A stretch of DNA of 64,000 nt from Mycolicibacterium sp. MU0053 (GCF_963378095.1 NZ_OY726397.1:3410001-3474000); one strand, 5' to 3'; shown: positions 38,680 to 47,791, numbered from the stretch's first letter. A program made the numbers and translations. The notes: a model not told the origin generated them from the letters alone.

Positions 38680-39458
38680 GGGGCCGGGGCGGGCGCCGGG
38701 GCCGGAGCGGGCTGAGGCGCCGGGGCCGCGGTGTCGAGGCCGGGGACCTCACCGACGATGTCGGTGACCGCGGCGATCAGGGCCGCCGGGGTGCTCTGCT
38801 GGTAGTCCTCGCCGTTGATCCGGACCGACGGGGTCGCGGTGACGTTGGTCGCCGCGGCCAGGCCGCCGACCATGTCGACGAACTTTCCACCGTTGACGCA
38901 TTCGGCGACGCCGTCGACCACACCGGCCTGGCGGGCCGTCTCGATCAGCGCGCTGTTCGGGGTTCCGGTCGGCTGCTGCTGCATGAACAACGCGGTGTGG
39001 AAGCGCCGGAACGCCTCCTTGGTGGGGGTGGTGTCGGCCTCGGCCACGCAGTAGCCCGCGTTGGCGGCCCGCGAGGAGCCGTCCTGGTTCACCGGCGAGT
39101 CCATGATCCCCAGCATGTAGTAGTCGACCGCCACGGCGCCGCTGTTGATCAGCTTGTTGATGGTGGATCCGAAGGCGGCCTCGAACTCCGCGCAGTGCGG
39201 GCACAGGAAGTCCTCGTAGACCGAGATGACGACCTTGGGCTGATCGCTGTCGTCGGCCTTGATGACAGAGGTCGACTCCACCCGGACGGCCTGGGCCTCG
39301 CCGGTCTGGCGCTTGTCGCCGTTGCTGACGATGTAGAACACCAGCCCCACCGCGAAGAGGACCACGATCGCGGTCAGACCGATCTGTACGGCCAGGTTCC
39401 GCTTGCGGTCGGCCGCCTTCAGGTCGTACTTGGCGGTGCGTTTCGATGACTTGGCCAC
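38676..39458 (-). CDS. DsbA-like thioredoxin-domain protein
   Basis: A 260-residue membrane-anchored thiol oxidoreductase: basic N-terminus, one membrane segment (about 24-45), then a DsbA-like domain with 'YEDFLCPHCAEFEAAFG' (CPHC) and the cis-Pro loop 'TATPSVRING'. The last 15 residues are Ala-Pro repeats. It overlaps the VKOR gene, its likely electron acceptor. Family and pairing are as in M. tuberculosis Rv2969c/Rv2968c. Confidence 0.93.
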   Translation of the reverse strand: MAKSSKRTAKYDLKAADRKRNLAVQIGLTAIVVLFAVGLVFYIVSNGDKRQTGEAQAVRVESTSVIKADDSDQPKVVISVYEDFLCPHCAEFEAAFGSTINKLINSGAVAVDYYMLGIMDSPVNQDGSSRAANAGYCVAEADTTPTKEAFRRFHTALFMQQQPTGTPNSALIETARQAGVVDGVAECVNGGKFVDMVGGLAAATNVTATPSVRINGEDYQQSTPAALIAAVTDIVGEVPGLDTAAPAPQPAPAPAPAPAP

Positions 39459-39533
39459 GGGTGTGATGATCCTTGCGCTTGCAGGTCTGCCTAAATAGCG
39501 CGCTCCAGCGTACCGGCGGCCGCTGGCAGCGCT

Positions 39534-40652
39534 TCAGGGACGCCGGAGGTGGGCCGCGAGCGCGGAGACCATCTCGGCGATGGCGCGGCTCACCGCACCA
39601 CCCAACTCGTTGAAATTGGCGAAGCCGTGCAGCAGCGAACCCATCGCCCGCAGATCGACCGGCACCCCGGCGGCCGCCAGCGCCTCGGCGTAGCGGTTCC
39701 CCTCGTCGCGCAGCGGATCGAATCCGGCGGTCAGCACCAGCGCCGGCGGCAGTCCCGCAAGGTCAGCGGCCTGCAGCGGCGAAACCCGGGGGTCGGTCAC
39801 GTCGACTCCCGAGCCCGCCAGATAGGCCGCCCCGCACCAGTCCAGGTCCCGCTGGGTCAACACGAAGCCGCTGGCGAACAGCGCCCGCGATCGGCTGGGC
39901 GCGGCGATGTCGGTCCACGGGTAGATCAACAGCTGCAGCACCGGCAGCGGCACCGAATCGGTGCCGGCATCGCGGGCCGCCTGGGCCACCGCCGCGGCCA
40001 GCGCCCCGCCGGCACTGTCGCCGCCCACCGCGATGCGCAGCGGATCGGCCCCGAGTTCCGCGGCGTGCGCAGCGGCCCACCGGTAGGCGGTGAAGCAGTC
40101 CTCGACGGCAGCCGGCGCCCGGTGTTCGGGCGCCAACCGGTAATCCACCGACAACACCTGGACGTGCGCGTCGTGGCAGATCTGTCGGCACAACGAGTCG
40201 TAGGAGTCCAGGTCGCCGAGCACGTAGCCGCCACCGTGGTAGAACACCAGCAGCGCCGTCGACCCCGCCGCCGCATCGTGCGGTCGGTAATGGCGGGCTC
40301 CGATCACCCCGGCCCCGGGGCGCGGAATCGACACCGACTCCACCGCCACCGGCGCCGGCGGTCCACCGAGGGCCACGCACAGATCGCGGAAGGCCTGCCG
40401 GCTGGCGGCGACATCCTGCTCGTCGAGCACCAGGCCCGTCACGCCGTTCAGACGCAGCGCCGCGACCAGCAACTGCAGGGTGGGGTCCAGGGTGTTGCCG
40501 TCGATCACCACCGCGCCGCCGCCGCCCAGCGCCCGCTGCACGGGGGCGGGGATCCGGGGCAGCACCTTGGGGGTGAGCTTGGCGCCGATGCGCAGCATCG
40601 CCAGCGGCGGCCTGCGTTTGCGCTTCGGTACGGGTGGCAGCGCGTCGGTCAC
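39534..40652 (-). CDS. lipN: Alpha/beta-hydrolase esterase LipN
   Basis: A 372-residue carboxylesterase of the hormone-sensitive lipase (HSL, family IV) group. The oxyanion motif 'FYHGGGYVLGD' is at about 137-147, the nucleophile Ser213 is in 'GGDSAGGAL', and 'FDPLRDEG' and 'LHGFANF' contain the acid and His of the triad. The GTG at 40652 is the family start (MTDALPP); an upstream frame to 40760 overlaps the divergent AKR promoter region and is not conserved. A TACGGT seven bases before it suggests a leaderless mRNA. Confidence 0.9.
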   Translation of the reverse strand: MTDALPPVPKRKRRPPLAMLRIGAKLTPKVLPRIPAPVQRALGGGGAVVIDGNTLDPTLQLLVAALRLNGVTGLVLDEQDVAASRQAFRDLCVALGGPPAPVAVESVSIPRPGAGVIGARHYRPHDAAAGSTALLVFYHGGGYVLGDLDSYDSLCRQICHDAHVQVLSVDYRLAPEHRAPAAVEDCFTAYRWAAAHAAELGADPLRIAVGGDSAGGALAAAVAQAARDAGTDSVPLPVLQLLIYPWTDIAAPSRSRALFASGFVLTQRDLDWCGAAYLAGSGVDVTDPRVSPLQAADLAGLPPALVLTAGFDPLRDEGNRYAEALAAAGVPVDLRAMGSLLHGFANFNELGGAVSRAIAEMVSALAAHLRRP

Positions 40653-40659
40653 AGCCAGA

Positions 40660-40665
40660 ACCGTA
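40660..40665 (-). promoter_or_regulatory. Candidate -10 of lipN (TACGGT), leaderless
   Basis: TACGGT on the minus strand ends seven bases before the lipN GTG at 40652 and fits TANNNT. No Shine-Dalgarno is seen, consistent with a leaderless start. Confidence 0.45.
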
Positions 40666-40771
40666 GTGGACTCCGGTCGAGTCCACTGCTGTTCGCTGAG
40701 TAAGATCAACAACCCAGATCGGCCGACCGTGTGACCGACTACCGACAATATGACTTTCAAGGGCAGGTGCG

Positions 40772-41623
40772 ATGACGTCGAAAGGCCAGTCGGGGGCGAC
40801 TGTTCCGGTAATCGGACTCAATGACGAGAACACCATGCCCGCGTTGGGCCTGGGCGTCGGCGAGCTGGGCCCCGAGCAGACCGAGGCCGCGGTGGCCAGC
40901 GCCCTGGAGCTCGGCTACCGCCTGATCGACACCGCCGCGACCTACGAGAACGAGGCCGCGGTCGGCAAGGCGATCCGCGAATCGGGCATCGACCGCGCCG
41001 AGATCTTCGTCACCACCAAACTCGCCAACGCCGAGCAGGGCTTCCAGTCCTCGCAGGACGCGCTCAAGGCCAGCCTGGACCGGCTCGGCCTCGAGTACGT
41101 GGACCTCTACCTGGTGCATTGGCCCGACCCCGCCCGGGGCAAGTTCGTCGACAGCTGGGGCGGCATGCTGCGGTCCCGCGAGGACGGGCTGACCAAGTCG
41201 ATCGGCGTGGCCAACTTCACCCCGGAGAACCTCTCCGATCTGATCGACCTCACCTATGTGGTGCCCGTGGTGAACCAGATCGAGCTCCATCCCCTGCTCA
41301 ATCAGGCCGAGTTGCGGTCCGTGCACTCCGAGCACGGCATCGTCACCGAGGCGTACTCACCGCTGGGGGTCGGCAACCTGCTGGACAATCCCGCCGTGAC
41401 CGCGGTGGCCGCCGGGTACGACAAGTCCGCGGCACAGGTGCTGCTGCGGTGGAACCTGCAGCTGGGCCACGTCGTCATCCCGCGGTCCTCGTCGCCCGAG
41501 CGGATCGCGCAGAACCTCGACGTCTTCGACTTCGAACTCAGCGCCGACGACATGGCCAAGCTGAGCTCGCTCGACAGCTCCACCCGGTTCCGTCCGGACC
41601 CGGAGACCTACTCCGGGATCTAA
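40772..41623 (+). CDS. Aldo-keto reductase
   Basis: A 283-residue NADPH-dependent aldo/keto reductase of the AKR5 type (Rv2971/MSMEG_2407 position). The catalytic tetrad is visible: Asp53 and Tyr58 in '[10 protein letters not shown]', Lys83 in 'TTKLAN', His116 in 'LVHWPDP'. '[10 protein letters not shown]' and '[14 protein letters not shown]' complete the cofactor site. An AGGTGCG lies before the ATG. Divergent from lipN; probably detoxifies dicarbonyls, as known for relatives. Confidence 0.93.
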   Translation: MTSKGQSGATVPVIGLNDENTMPALGLGVGELGPEQTEAAVASALELGYRLIDTAATYENEAAVGKAIRESGIDRAEIFVTTKLANAEQGFQSSQDALKASLDRLGLEYVDLYLVHWPDPARGKFVDSWGGMLRSREDGLTKSIGVANFTPENLSDLIDLTYVVPVVNQIELHPLLNQAELRSVHSEHGIVTEAYSPLGVGNLLDNPAVTAVAAGYDKSAAQVLLRWNLQLGHVVIPRSSSPERIAQNLDVFDFELSADDMAKLSSLDSSTRFRPDPETYSGI

Positions 41624-41652
41624 CCGGCGGTTCTCGCCCACCGCAACGGGTT

Positions 41653-42363
41653 TCAGCCCGCCGGGCAGCTACCGGCCGCGTGCCGCAGCACGACCGCCGA
41701 GGGGGCGTCCACCGGCAGCGCATAGCCGCGCAGCACCTCGATGAACTGCATCGCGTACTGGCAGTGGAACGCGATGTTCGGCGGCATCCAGACGCCGGGT
41801 TCGGCGTCCCCCTTGTTCTGGTTGGCCTGTCCCTGGACCGCCAGCAGATTGGCCGGATCGTTGGCGAAGCGCTTGCGCATGGGGTCGGTCCAGTGCCGGG
41901 CGCCCAGATCCCAGGCCAGCGCCAGCGGCACCAGATGGTCGATCTGCACCGCGGCGCCGGTCTGGTTGCCGCGGACAAAGGACACCACCGCGTTGGTGTA
42001 GGGATCGTGCAGCGTGCCGGTGGCCACGGCATCCGGGCAGCGTTTGATCGCGACATAGGTCTTGTCGATCAGGTCGCGGTTGAGGATGTCGTTGCGGGTG
42101 TCGCAGCCGTTGCGCCCGCCCGGCGCATCGTTGTTGTCGTCCCAGGCATCTCCGAAGGCGGCCCGCCGGTAGTCATAGCCACGAACCCGCAGCGGTATCA
42201 CCGCAATCCCGGCCAACACGTCGGCACCCGGCACCACGGTCGGCGGGCCACCGGTGGCCTGCGCGATGACGTCGCGGTCGCCGGTGGTGACCAGCACCTG
42301 GCCCGCCACCACAATCGACAAAACTGCCAGGGCCGCGAGCCACAGCAGGGTTGTCCGCTTCAC
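41653..42363 (-). CDS. Secreted HNH-type (DUF1524-like) putative nuclease
   Basis: A 236-residue protein with an N-terminal membrane or signal segment (about 4-24), no other membrane span and four cysteines (87, 109, 201, 234). The centre has 'VQIDHLVPLALAWDLGARHW' (Asp142-His143), then 'NDPANLLAV' and 'NQNKGDAEPG', which is the D-H...N...N-x-x-K layout of DUF1524/HNH-type nucleases. The GTG start overlaps the recG stop (GTGA), so it is produced with RecG. Rv2972c of M. tuberculosis has the same position. An exported nuclease is the best guess; activity is unproven. Confidence 0.85.
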   Translation of the reverse strand: MKRTTLLWLAALAVLSIVVAGQVLVTTGDRDVIAQATGGPPTVVPGADVLAGIAVIPLRVRGYDYRRAAFGDAWDDNNDAPGGRNGCDTRNDILNRDLIDKTYVAIKRCPDAVATGTLHDPYTNAVVSFVRGNQTGAAVQIDHLVPLALAWDLGARHWTDPMRKRFANDPANLLAVQGQANQNKGDAEPGVWMPPNIAFHCQYAMQFIEVLRGYALPVDAPSAVVLRHAAGSCPAG

Positions 42364-44594
42364 GACTTGTCCAGATACTCGACGCGGTCGGTATCGCTGA
42401 ACGGGGCCGCCAGTAGCGCCATGCCGCGGTTGTCGGGATCGGTTTCGTAGAACTCCGTGCAGAATGTGCGCGCGGCGTCGATGATGTCCCGATGCTCGAT
42501 CAGCGACAGCAGCCGCAGGCCGAAGGACCGGCCGGACTGGTTGCGGCCCAGTACATCTCCTTCGCGCCGCTCGGCCAGGTCGAGGTCGGCCAGGACGAAC
42601 CCGTCCAGCGTCGAGGCGACGGCCTTGAGCCGCGTCCCGGCCTTGGACTGCTCGGGCAAATCGGTGACCAGTAGGCACAGACTCGGATGCGATCCGCGAC
42701 CGATCCGGCCGCGCAACTGATGCAGCTGGCTGATCCCGAACCAGTCGGCGTCGATCACCACCATGGCCGTGGCATTGGGCACGTCGACCCCCACCTCGAT
42801 CACCGTGGTGCACACCAACACGTCGATGTCGCCCGCGCGGAAACCCGCCATCACGGCGTCCTTCTCGTCGGCCGGCAACCGGCCGTGCATCAACCCCAGC
42901 CGCAGCCCCGCCAGCGCGCCGCTGCGCAGCTTCTCGTACAGGTCGACGACGGCGGTGGCGGAGCGGTTGGTCTCCCCGGTGGGCGCGGCCGGGGGTTTGG
43001 CGGTCTTGTCCTCCTCGTCGATGCGCGGTGCCACCACATACGCCTGCCGACCGGCCTCGACCTCTTCGACGACGCGCTGCCACGCCCGGTCCAACCAGGC
43101 GGGTTTCTGCTTGGCGAAAATCACATTGGTCGCGATCGGCTGCCGGCCGCGCGGTAGCTCCCGCAGCGTGGAGGTCTCCAGATCGCCGTAGACGGTGAGC
43201 GCGACGGTGCGCGGGATCGGCGTCGCGGTCATCACCAGCAGGTGCGGGGTAATTCCGTCAGTGGCCTTGGACCGCAATTGATCTCGCTGCTCGACCCCGA
43301 ATCGGTGCTGTTCGTCGACGACAACCAGACCGAGCCGGTGAAACTCCACCGCCTCTTGCAGCAGCGCGTGGGTGCCGATCACGACACCGGCCTGTCCCGA
43401 GGCGATCTGCGCGCGCGCATCGCGTTTGGCGGCCGCCGACATCGATCCGGTCAGCAGCGCGAGGCCGGTCGCCTCCGCCTCGGCCCCCAGCTGACCGGCC
43501 ATCGCCAACGGCCCGAGCACGTCGCGGATGGACCGCGCATGCTGTTCGGCCAGGACCTCCGTCGGGGCCAGCATGGCGCACTGGTAGCCGGCGTCGATCA
43601 GCTGCAACATGGCGAGCAGCGCCACCACGGTTTTCCCGGAACCGACCTCACCCTGCAACATACGGTTCATCGGCCGCGTGGCGGTCAACTCGCCCGAGAT
43701 GACCTCCAGCACCTCACTTTGACCGCCGGTGAGCTCGAACGGCAGGCGCGCCAGCAGCGCCGAGCGCAGCCCGTCGTCGCGCACCGGCGCCGCGGGCCCG
43801 GTCTCGGCCAACTCGCCGAACCGGCGCTGCGCCAGCGCCCATTGCAGCCCGACCGCCTCGTCGTAGCGCAGCCGCTCGAGGGCACGCTCGCGCACCGCCG
43901 GCTTCTCGGCCAGGTGAACCGCGCGCAGCGCCTCGTCCTCGGACATCAGATCCAATTGCTGCCGAATCGATTCCGGCAGCGGATCGGACACCGGGTCCAG
44001 GACCGCCAGCACCTGACGCACACAGGCGTAGATGTCCCAGCTTTGCAGCTTGGAGCTGGCGGGATAGATCGGAAAGAAGTCCCGTTCGAACACCGACAGA
44101 TCGAAATCGCCTGCAGAATCCGCTGTTTCAGCGATCTTGACCAGCGACTTGGTCCCGCCCCCGGCGCGGCCGATCGGCGAATCGAGGATCAGAAACCCCG
44201 GATGGGTCAGCTGCATGGTCCCCCGGAAGTAGCCCACCTCCCCGGAGAGCATCACCTTGGTGCCCTCCACCAGAGTCCGCTTGAGGTACTTGGGATTGAA
44301 GAACGTGGCCGTGACCTTGGGCCGCCGATTGCCCAGCGTGACCACGAGGTACTCGCGCTGGGGTGCGCGACTCATCTTGCGCAGGTCGGTCGTGGTGATG
44401 GTGTCGACCAAGGTGATGTGCTCGCCCTCCTCGGGCGGCTCGTCGGCCTCGCCGAGCACCGTCGATCCGCGGCTGTACTTGCGCGGATAATGCCGCAACA
44501 GGTCGTCGACTGTGCGGATCTCGAAGGTCGACTCCAGCGCCTCGGCCGCCTTCTTGCCGACGATGAAGTCCAATGGATCCCCGAGTGCCACCAT
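42360..44594 (-). CDS. recG: ATP-dependent DNA helicase RecG
   Basis: This 744-residue RecG remodels stalled replication forks and Holliday junctions. It has the N-terminal wedge/OB domain (about 50-190), then the SF2 motor with 'LQGEVGSGKTVVALLAML' (Walker A), 'VVVDEQHRFGV' (DEQH box), 'MTATPIPRT' and motif VI 'QLHQLRGRIGRGSHP'. It starts two bases after the DAK-protein stop and overlaps the HNH-type gene. Confidence 0.96.
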   Translation of the reverse strand: MVALGDPLDFIVGKKAAEALESTFEIRTVDDLLRHYPRKYSRGSTVLGEADEPPEEGEHITLVDTITTTDLRKMSRAPQREYLVVTLGNRRPKVTATFFNPKYLKRTLVEGTKVMLSGEVGYFRGTMQLTHPGFLILDSPIGRAGGGTKSLVKIAETADSAGDFDLSVFERDFFPIYPASSKLQSWDIYACVRQVLAVLDPVSDPLPESIRQQLDLMSEDEALRAVHLAEKPAVRERALERLRYDEAVGLQWALAQRRFGELAETGPAAPVRDDGLRSALLARLPFELTGGQSEVLEVISGELTATRPMNRMLQGEVGSGKTVVALLAMLQLIDAGYQCAMLAPTEVLAEQHARSIRDVLGPLAMAGQLGAEAEATGLALLTGSMSAAAKRDARAQIASGQAGVVIGTHALLQEAVEFHRLGLVVVDEQHRFGVEQRDQLRSKATDGITPHLLVMTATPIPRTVALTVYGDLETSTLRELPRGRQPIATNVIFAKQKPAWLDRAWQRVVEEVEAGRQAYVVAPRIDEEDKTAKPPAAPTGETNRSATAVVDLYEKLRSGALAGLRLGLMHGRLPADEKDAVMAGFRAGDIDVLVCTTVIEVGVDVPNATAMVVIDADWFGISQLHQLRGRIGRGSHPSLCLLVTDLPEQSKAGTRLKAVASTLDGFVLADLDLAERREGDVLGRNQSGRSFGLRLLSLIEHRDIIDAARTFCTEFYETDPDNRGMALLAAPFSDTDRVEYLDKS

Positions 44595-44596
44595 CG

Positions 44597-46216
44597 CTAT
44601 TCGACTCCGATGATCAGGGCGTCGCCGAGATGTCCGGTGGGATAGGTGACCACCTCGGAACCGAGGTGATGCCGCTGCACATGCTCGGTGAGCAACACCG
44701 CCACGTGTTCCTCCACGCCGGCACCGACCAGGACGGTCACCAACTCGCCACCTACCGCGAGCAGGAGATCGATCAACCCGCGCCCGGCCGCCACCACGTC
44801 ATGGCGCACCACCAGCACCTCGTCACCGAAGATCCCCAGGCCGTCGCCCACCCGGCAGGGCCCCGCCCAGGTCAACGCCTCCTGATCGGCGACGCGCACC
44901 GACCCGAATCGGGTCGCGCCGGCGGCCGCGGCCATGGTGTAACCGTCGTCGACCCCGTGGCGGCCCGGGTCATGCACCGCCAGCGCCGCCAGACCCTGCA
45001 CCATCGACCGCGTCGGTACCGGAACGACGTCGACGCCCCAGCCGATCGCCGCCGTGCAACCGGCCACCAACTCTTCGGCGGCCACGTAGCCGTTGGGCAA
45101 CACCAACACGGATGCGGCGCCGGTGTCGATCACGGCGCGCAGCAGCTGCCGGGCACTGATCGCCGGTTGCTGCCCGGAGGGCGCCGACCGCAGCACCGCG
45201 GCGCCCTCGTCGGCGAACAATCGCGCGGCGCCGTCACCGTCGACGACCGCCAGCACCGCGCGTTCGCGCGCCCAACTGCTCGGCGCCACCCCCGACGAAC
45301 CCGGGTTCAGAGCGGAGATCTGGATTCGGCTGGGCACCGCGATATCCAGTGCGGCCTCGACGGCCGCGCCGGCGTCGTCGGCATGGACGTGCACCGAGTA
45401 GCCCGCGTCGGGAGCGGCGGCGATGACGACGGAGTCCCCCAGCGCTTCCAGCCGCACCCGCAACTCGTCCACCCGGGCCGGGTCGCAGTGCGCCAGCACA
45501 TACATCACTTCGTAGGCCGGCGCGGACTGCAATTCGGTCGCCCGGGTGGCGGCCGGCTTGTTCGGCACGAACACCGGGCGCGTCGGACTCACGCCGCTGA
45601 CCGTCGCGCACAGCGCGTCGAGCAACACCAGCAGACCGCGGCCGCCGGAATCCACCACCCCGGCCTCGGCCAGCACGGCCAACTGTTCCGGTGTCCGGTC
45701 CAGGGCGACGGCGGCCGCGTCGGTGGCGATCGCGACGGCATCCGGCAGCCCGGCCCCGATCTGGGCGCTGTCCTCGGCCGCTTCGGCGGCGGCTTCCAAG
45801 ACGCTGACGATGGTGCCGGCGACCGGAACGCCGCCCATCGCCGCGACGACCTGGTCGACGGCATGGCGCAGCATCGCCGCGAACAGGGCGGCATCGACCG
45901 CGTCCGCGGCCGCTGCCCCGGTGACGTCGGCGACGGCCCGCAGGATCTGCGACAGGATCACCCCGGAGTTGCCGCGGGCGCCACGCAGCGCCCCGGCGGC
46001 GAGGGCACCGGCCACCGCGCCGAGGCCGCGTTCCTCGATCGCGTCGGCCCGGGCCGCGGCCGAACGCATGGTGAACAGCATGTTGGTGCCGGTGTCCGCA
46101 TCGGCCACCGGAAACACGTTCAGGGTGTTGATCTCGTCGCTGTGGGCGATCAGGTCGCCGACACAGGTGTGCGCCCAGTCCCGCAGGGCCGCACCATCGA
46201 GCCGACGCTCCGACAT
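44597..46216 (-). CDS. DAK/DhaL-domain protein, FakA-like
   Basis: A 539-residue protein with an N-terminal DhaL (DAK phosphatase) domain, metal-binding 'NVFPVADADTGTNM' (Asp39, Asp41) and 'GARGNSGVILSQIL', a middle domain and a C-terminal domain ending 'GHLGDALIIGVE'. This is the FakA/YloV architecture; FakA phosphorylates fatty acids presented by FakB. No fakB is nearby. In M. tuberculosis this region is annotated as two genes (Rv2974c, Rv2975c); here it is intact. It is the first gene of dak-recG-HNH. Confidence 0.9.
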   Translation of the reverse strand: MSERRLDGAALRDWAHTCVGDLIAHSDEINTLNVFPVADADTGTNMLFTMRSAAARADAIEERGLGAVAGALAAGALRGARGNSGVILSQILRAVADVTGAAAADAVDAALFAAMLRHAVDQVVAAMGGVPVAGTIVSVLEAAAEAAEDSAQIGAGLPDAVAIATDAAAVALDRTPEQLAVLAEAGVVDSGGRGLLVLLDALCATVSGVSPTRPVFVPNKPAATRATELQSAPAYEVMYVLAHCDPARVDELRVRLEALGDSVVIAAAPDAGYSVHVHADDAGAAVEAALDIAVPSRIQISALNPGSSGVAPSSWARERAVLAVVDGDGAARLFADEGAAVLRSAPSGQQPAISARQLLRAVIDTGAASVLVLPNGYVAAEELVAGCTAAIGWGVDVVPVPTRSMVQGLAALAVHDPGRHGVDDGYTMAAAAGATRFGSVRVADQEALTWAGPCRVGDGLGIFGDEVLVVRHDVVAAGRGLIDLLLAVGGELVTVLVGAGVEEHVAVLLTEHVQRHHLGSEVVTYPTGHLGDALIIGVE

Positions 46217-46299
46217 CGATGCCCCTTTCCTGCCGCCCGGTGCGGGCGCTAGCCTAGTCGCGACCGCCGACAGTTTTGTACCCGCTGTCGGCGCGCGTT

Positions 46300-46328
46300 T
46301 TGGCGATCTGAGCGGGCGCCGGTATCCT
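46300..46328 (+). promoter_or_regulatory. Putative sigma-A promoter of rpmB
   Basis: TTGGCG (46300-46305), a 17-base spacer and TATCCT (46323-46328) form a good housekeeping promoter. Transcription would start near 46335, giving a leader of about 74 bases before the rpmB ATG. Confidence 0.6.
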
Positions 46329-46408
46329 GGTCAGGTTGTCGGTGCCACCCGCCAGGCGGTCGTTGGCCCCCAGTACATACTGAAGCTTGATGAAGAGGAG
46401 TGTGCCCC

Positions 46409-46603
46409 ATGGCTGCCGTGTGCGATATCTGCGGGAAGGCCCCCGGCTTCGGCAAAATCGTGTCGCATTCACATCGCCGGACCAGTAGGCGCTGGAATCC
46501 GAACATCCAGGTGGTGCACGTGGCCGAGCGCCCCGGAGCCAACAAGCGGCGCGTCAACGCCTGCACCTCCTGCATCAAGGCGGGCAAGGTGCTCCGCGGC
46601 TGA
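46409..46603 (+). CDS. rpmB: 50S ribosomal protein L28 (zinc-ribbon form)
   Basis: A 64-residue L28 with '[14 protein letters not shown]', '[16 protein letters not shown]' and '[13 protein letters not shown]'. The two CxxC pairs mark the zinc-binding (C+) form, which mycobacteria replace with a Cys-free paralogue when zinc is low. The ATG at 46409 has GAAGAGGAG eight bases upstream; a GTG three codons earlier overlaps that site and is unlikely. Confidence 0.97.
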   Translation: MAAVCDICGKAPGFGKIVSHSHRRTSRRWNPNIQVVHVAERPGANKRRVNACTSCIKAGKVLRG

Positions 46604-46736
46604 TCAGCCCGGGCACCTTCTTTCCTGCTTTTTCGTGCCGTCGGCAGGCGGCGCGCTACCTACCGTCGTCGGCGATTCGCGAGTTCCCGCGATCCAAGTG
46701 GGTTTAGGCAGCCGTGCATCGGGTATCGCACGGTTC

Positions 46737-47099
46737 ATGACCCTTTCGCGATCACAAACCAAGGCCGTAGTCGCATCGTTTGCCGCAGCCGGATTGCTGT
46801 TGACCGCCTGCGGTGACAACTCCGACTCGGACGACTCCACCACCACGACCGACACCACGGAAACCACCACGTCGGAAGTCGTCATCGAGACCGAGACGGA
46901 AACCACGACCGAGATGGTGCCGCCCGCGGAACAGGTGCCGCCGGGCGAGCAGGTGCCGCCGGGCGAGTACGCTCCCCCGGCCGATGACGGTGACGGCGAT
47001 ATCGACATCAACATCCCGTCGCCGCCGGCAATCCCGGCGCCCCCGGCTATCCCGTCACCGCCCCCGATCCCGTCGCCGCCGCCGATCCCCGCGCCGTAG
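46737..47099 (+). CDS. Thr/Glu/Pro-rich small lipoprotein, unknown function
   Basis: A 120-residue protein. A basic N-terminus and hydrophobic stretch (about 8-22) lead to the lipobox 'LLTAC' (Cys25). The mature part has no globular look: an acidic Ser/Thr/Asp/Glu run (about 27-60), then three 'VPPxEQ/E' units, an Asp-rich turn, then five 'IPxPP' units to the end. It would be tethered to the cell membrane and extend into the wall. It lies between rpmB and convergent ung. I do not recognise a family; low-complexity Pro tails of this kind occur in wall-spanning proteins. Confidence 0.8.
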   Translation: MTLSRSQTKAVVASFAAAGLLLTACGDNSDSDDSTTTTDTTETTTSEVVIETETETTTEMVPPAEQVPPGEQVPPGEYAPPADDGDGDIDINIPSPPAIPAPPAIPSPPPIPSPPPIPAP

Positions 47100-47102
47100 C
47101 CG

Positions 47103-47783
47103 TCAGGGCAGGCGCCAGTCGATCGGCTCGGCTCCCTGCTTGATCAGTAGCTCGTTGGCGCGACTGAACGGACGCGAGCCGAAGAAGCCTCGGCTTGCCG
47201 ACAAGGGGGACGGGTGCGGGGATTCGATCACCCCGCACCCGCTCCCCAGCATCGGCTTCAGCGTCCCGGCGTCGCGCCCCCACAGGATCGCGACCATCGG
47301 GGCCGGGCGGGCCACCAGGGCGCGAATGGCGCATTCGGTGACCGCCTCCCAGCCCTTGCCGCGGTGCGAGGCCGGATTACCCGGGCGGACCGTGAGAACT
47401 CGGTTCAGCAGCATCACACCCCGCGCCGACCACGGCGTGAGATCGCCATTGGACGGTTTCGGCAGATCGAGGTCCTTGCCGTATTCAGAGAAGATGTTCT
47501 CCAGGCTGCGCGGCAGCGGCCGCACCTCCGGCGCCACCGAAAAACTCAATCCCACCGCGTGACCCGGCGTCGGGTAGGGATCCTGGCCGACGATCAGCAC
47601 TCGCACCGCGTCAAAGGGAAAGGTGAAGGCGCGCAACACATTTTCCCCCGACGGCAGATAGCTGCGGCCGTCGGCCAGTTCGGCGCGCAGGAACTCACCG
47701 AGCTCGGCGACCTGACCGGCCACCGGCGCGAGCGCCTGCGCCCATCCCTGATCGATGAGTTCGTTCAACGGGCGGGCAGTCAC
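47103..47783 (-). CDS. ung: Uracil-DNA glycosylase
   Basis: A 226-residue family 1 UDG that removes uracil from DNA. '[22 protein letters not shown]' (in part) holds catalytic Asp68 and Tyr70; '[16 protein letters not shown]' and '[13 protein letters not shown]' (catalytic His and DNA-intercalating loop) are present. The GTG at 47783 starts the family sequence; the frame is open upstream into thiL. A TAGGTT ends eight bases before the GTG and includes the thiL stop codon. Confidence 0.95.
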   Translation of the reverse strand: MTARPLNELIDQGWAQALAPVAGQVAELGEFLRAELADGRSYLPSGENVLRAFTFPFDAVRVLIVGQDPYPTPGHAVGLSFSVAPEVRPLPRSLENIFSEYGKDLDLPKPSNGDLTPWSARGVMLLNRVLTVRPGNPASHRGKGWEAVTECAIRALVARPAPMVAILWGRDAGTLKPMLGSGCGVIESPHPSPLSASRGFFGSRPFSRANELLIKQGAEPIDWRLP

Positions 47784-47791
47784 GAGCAACC

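Noticed and set aside
41624..41664. CCGGCGG...CCGCCGG inverted repeat after the aldo-keto reductase gene
   Set aside because: The loop is 27 bases and the second arm is inside the end of the HNH-type gene; too weak to call a terminator.
46604..46650. GGCAC/GTGCC hairpin with T-rich loop after rpmB
   Set aside because: A five-base stem with a 19-base loop is not convincing as a terminator.
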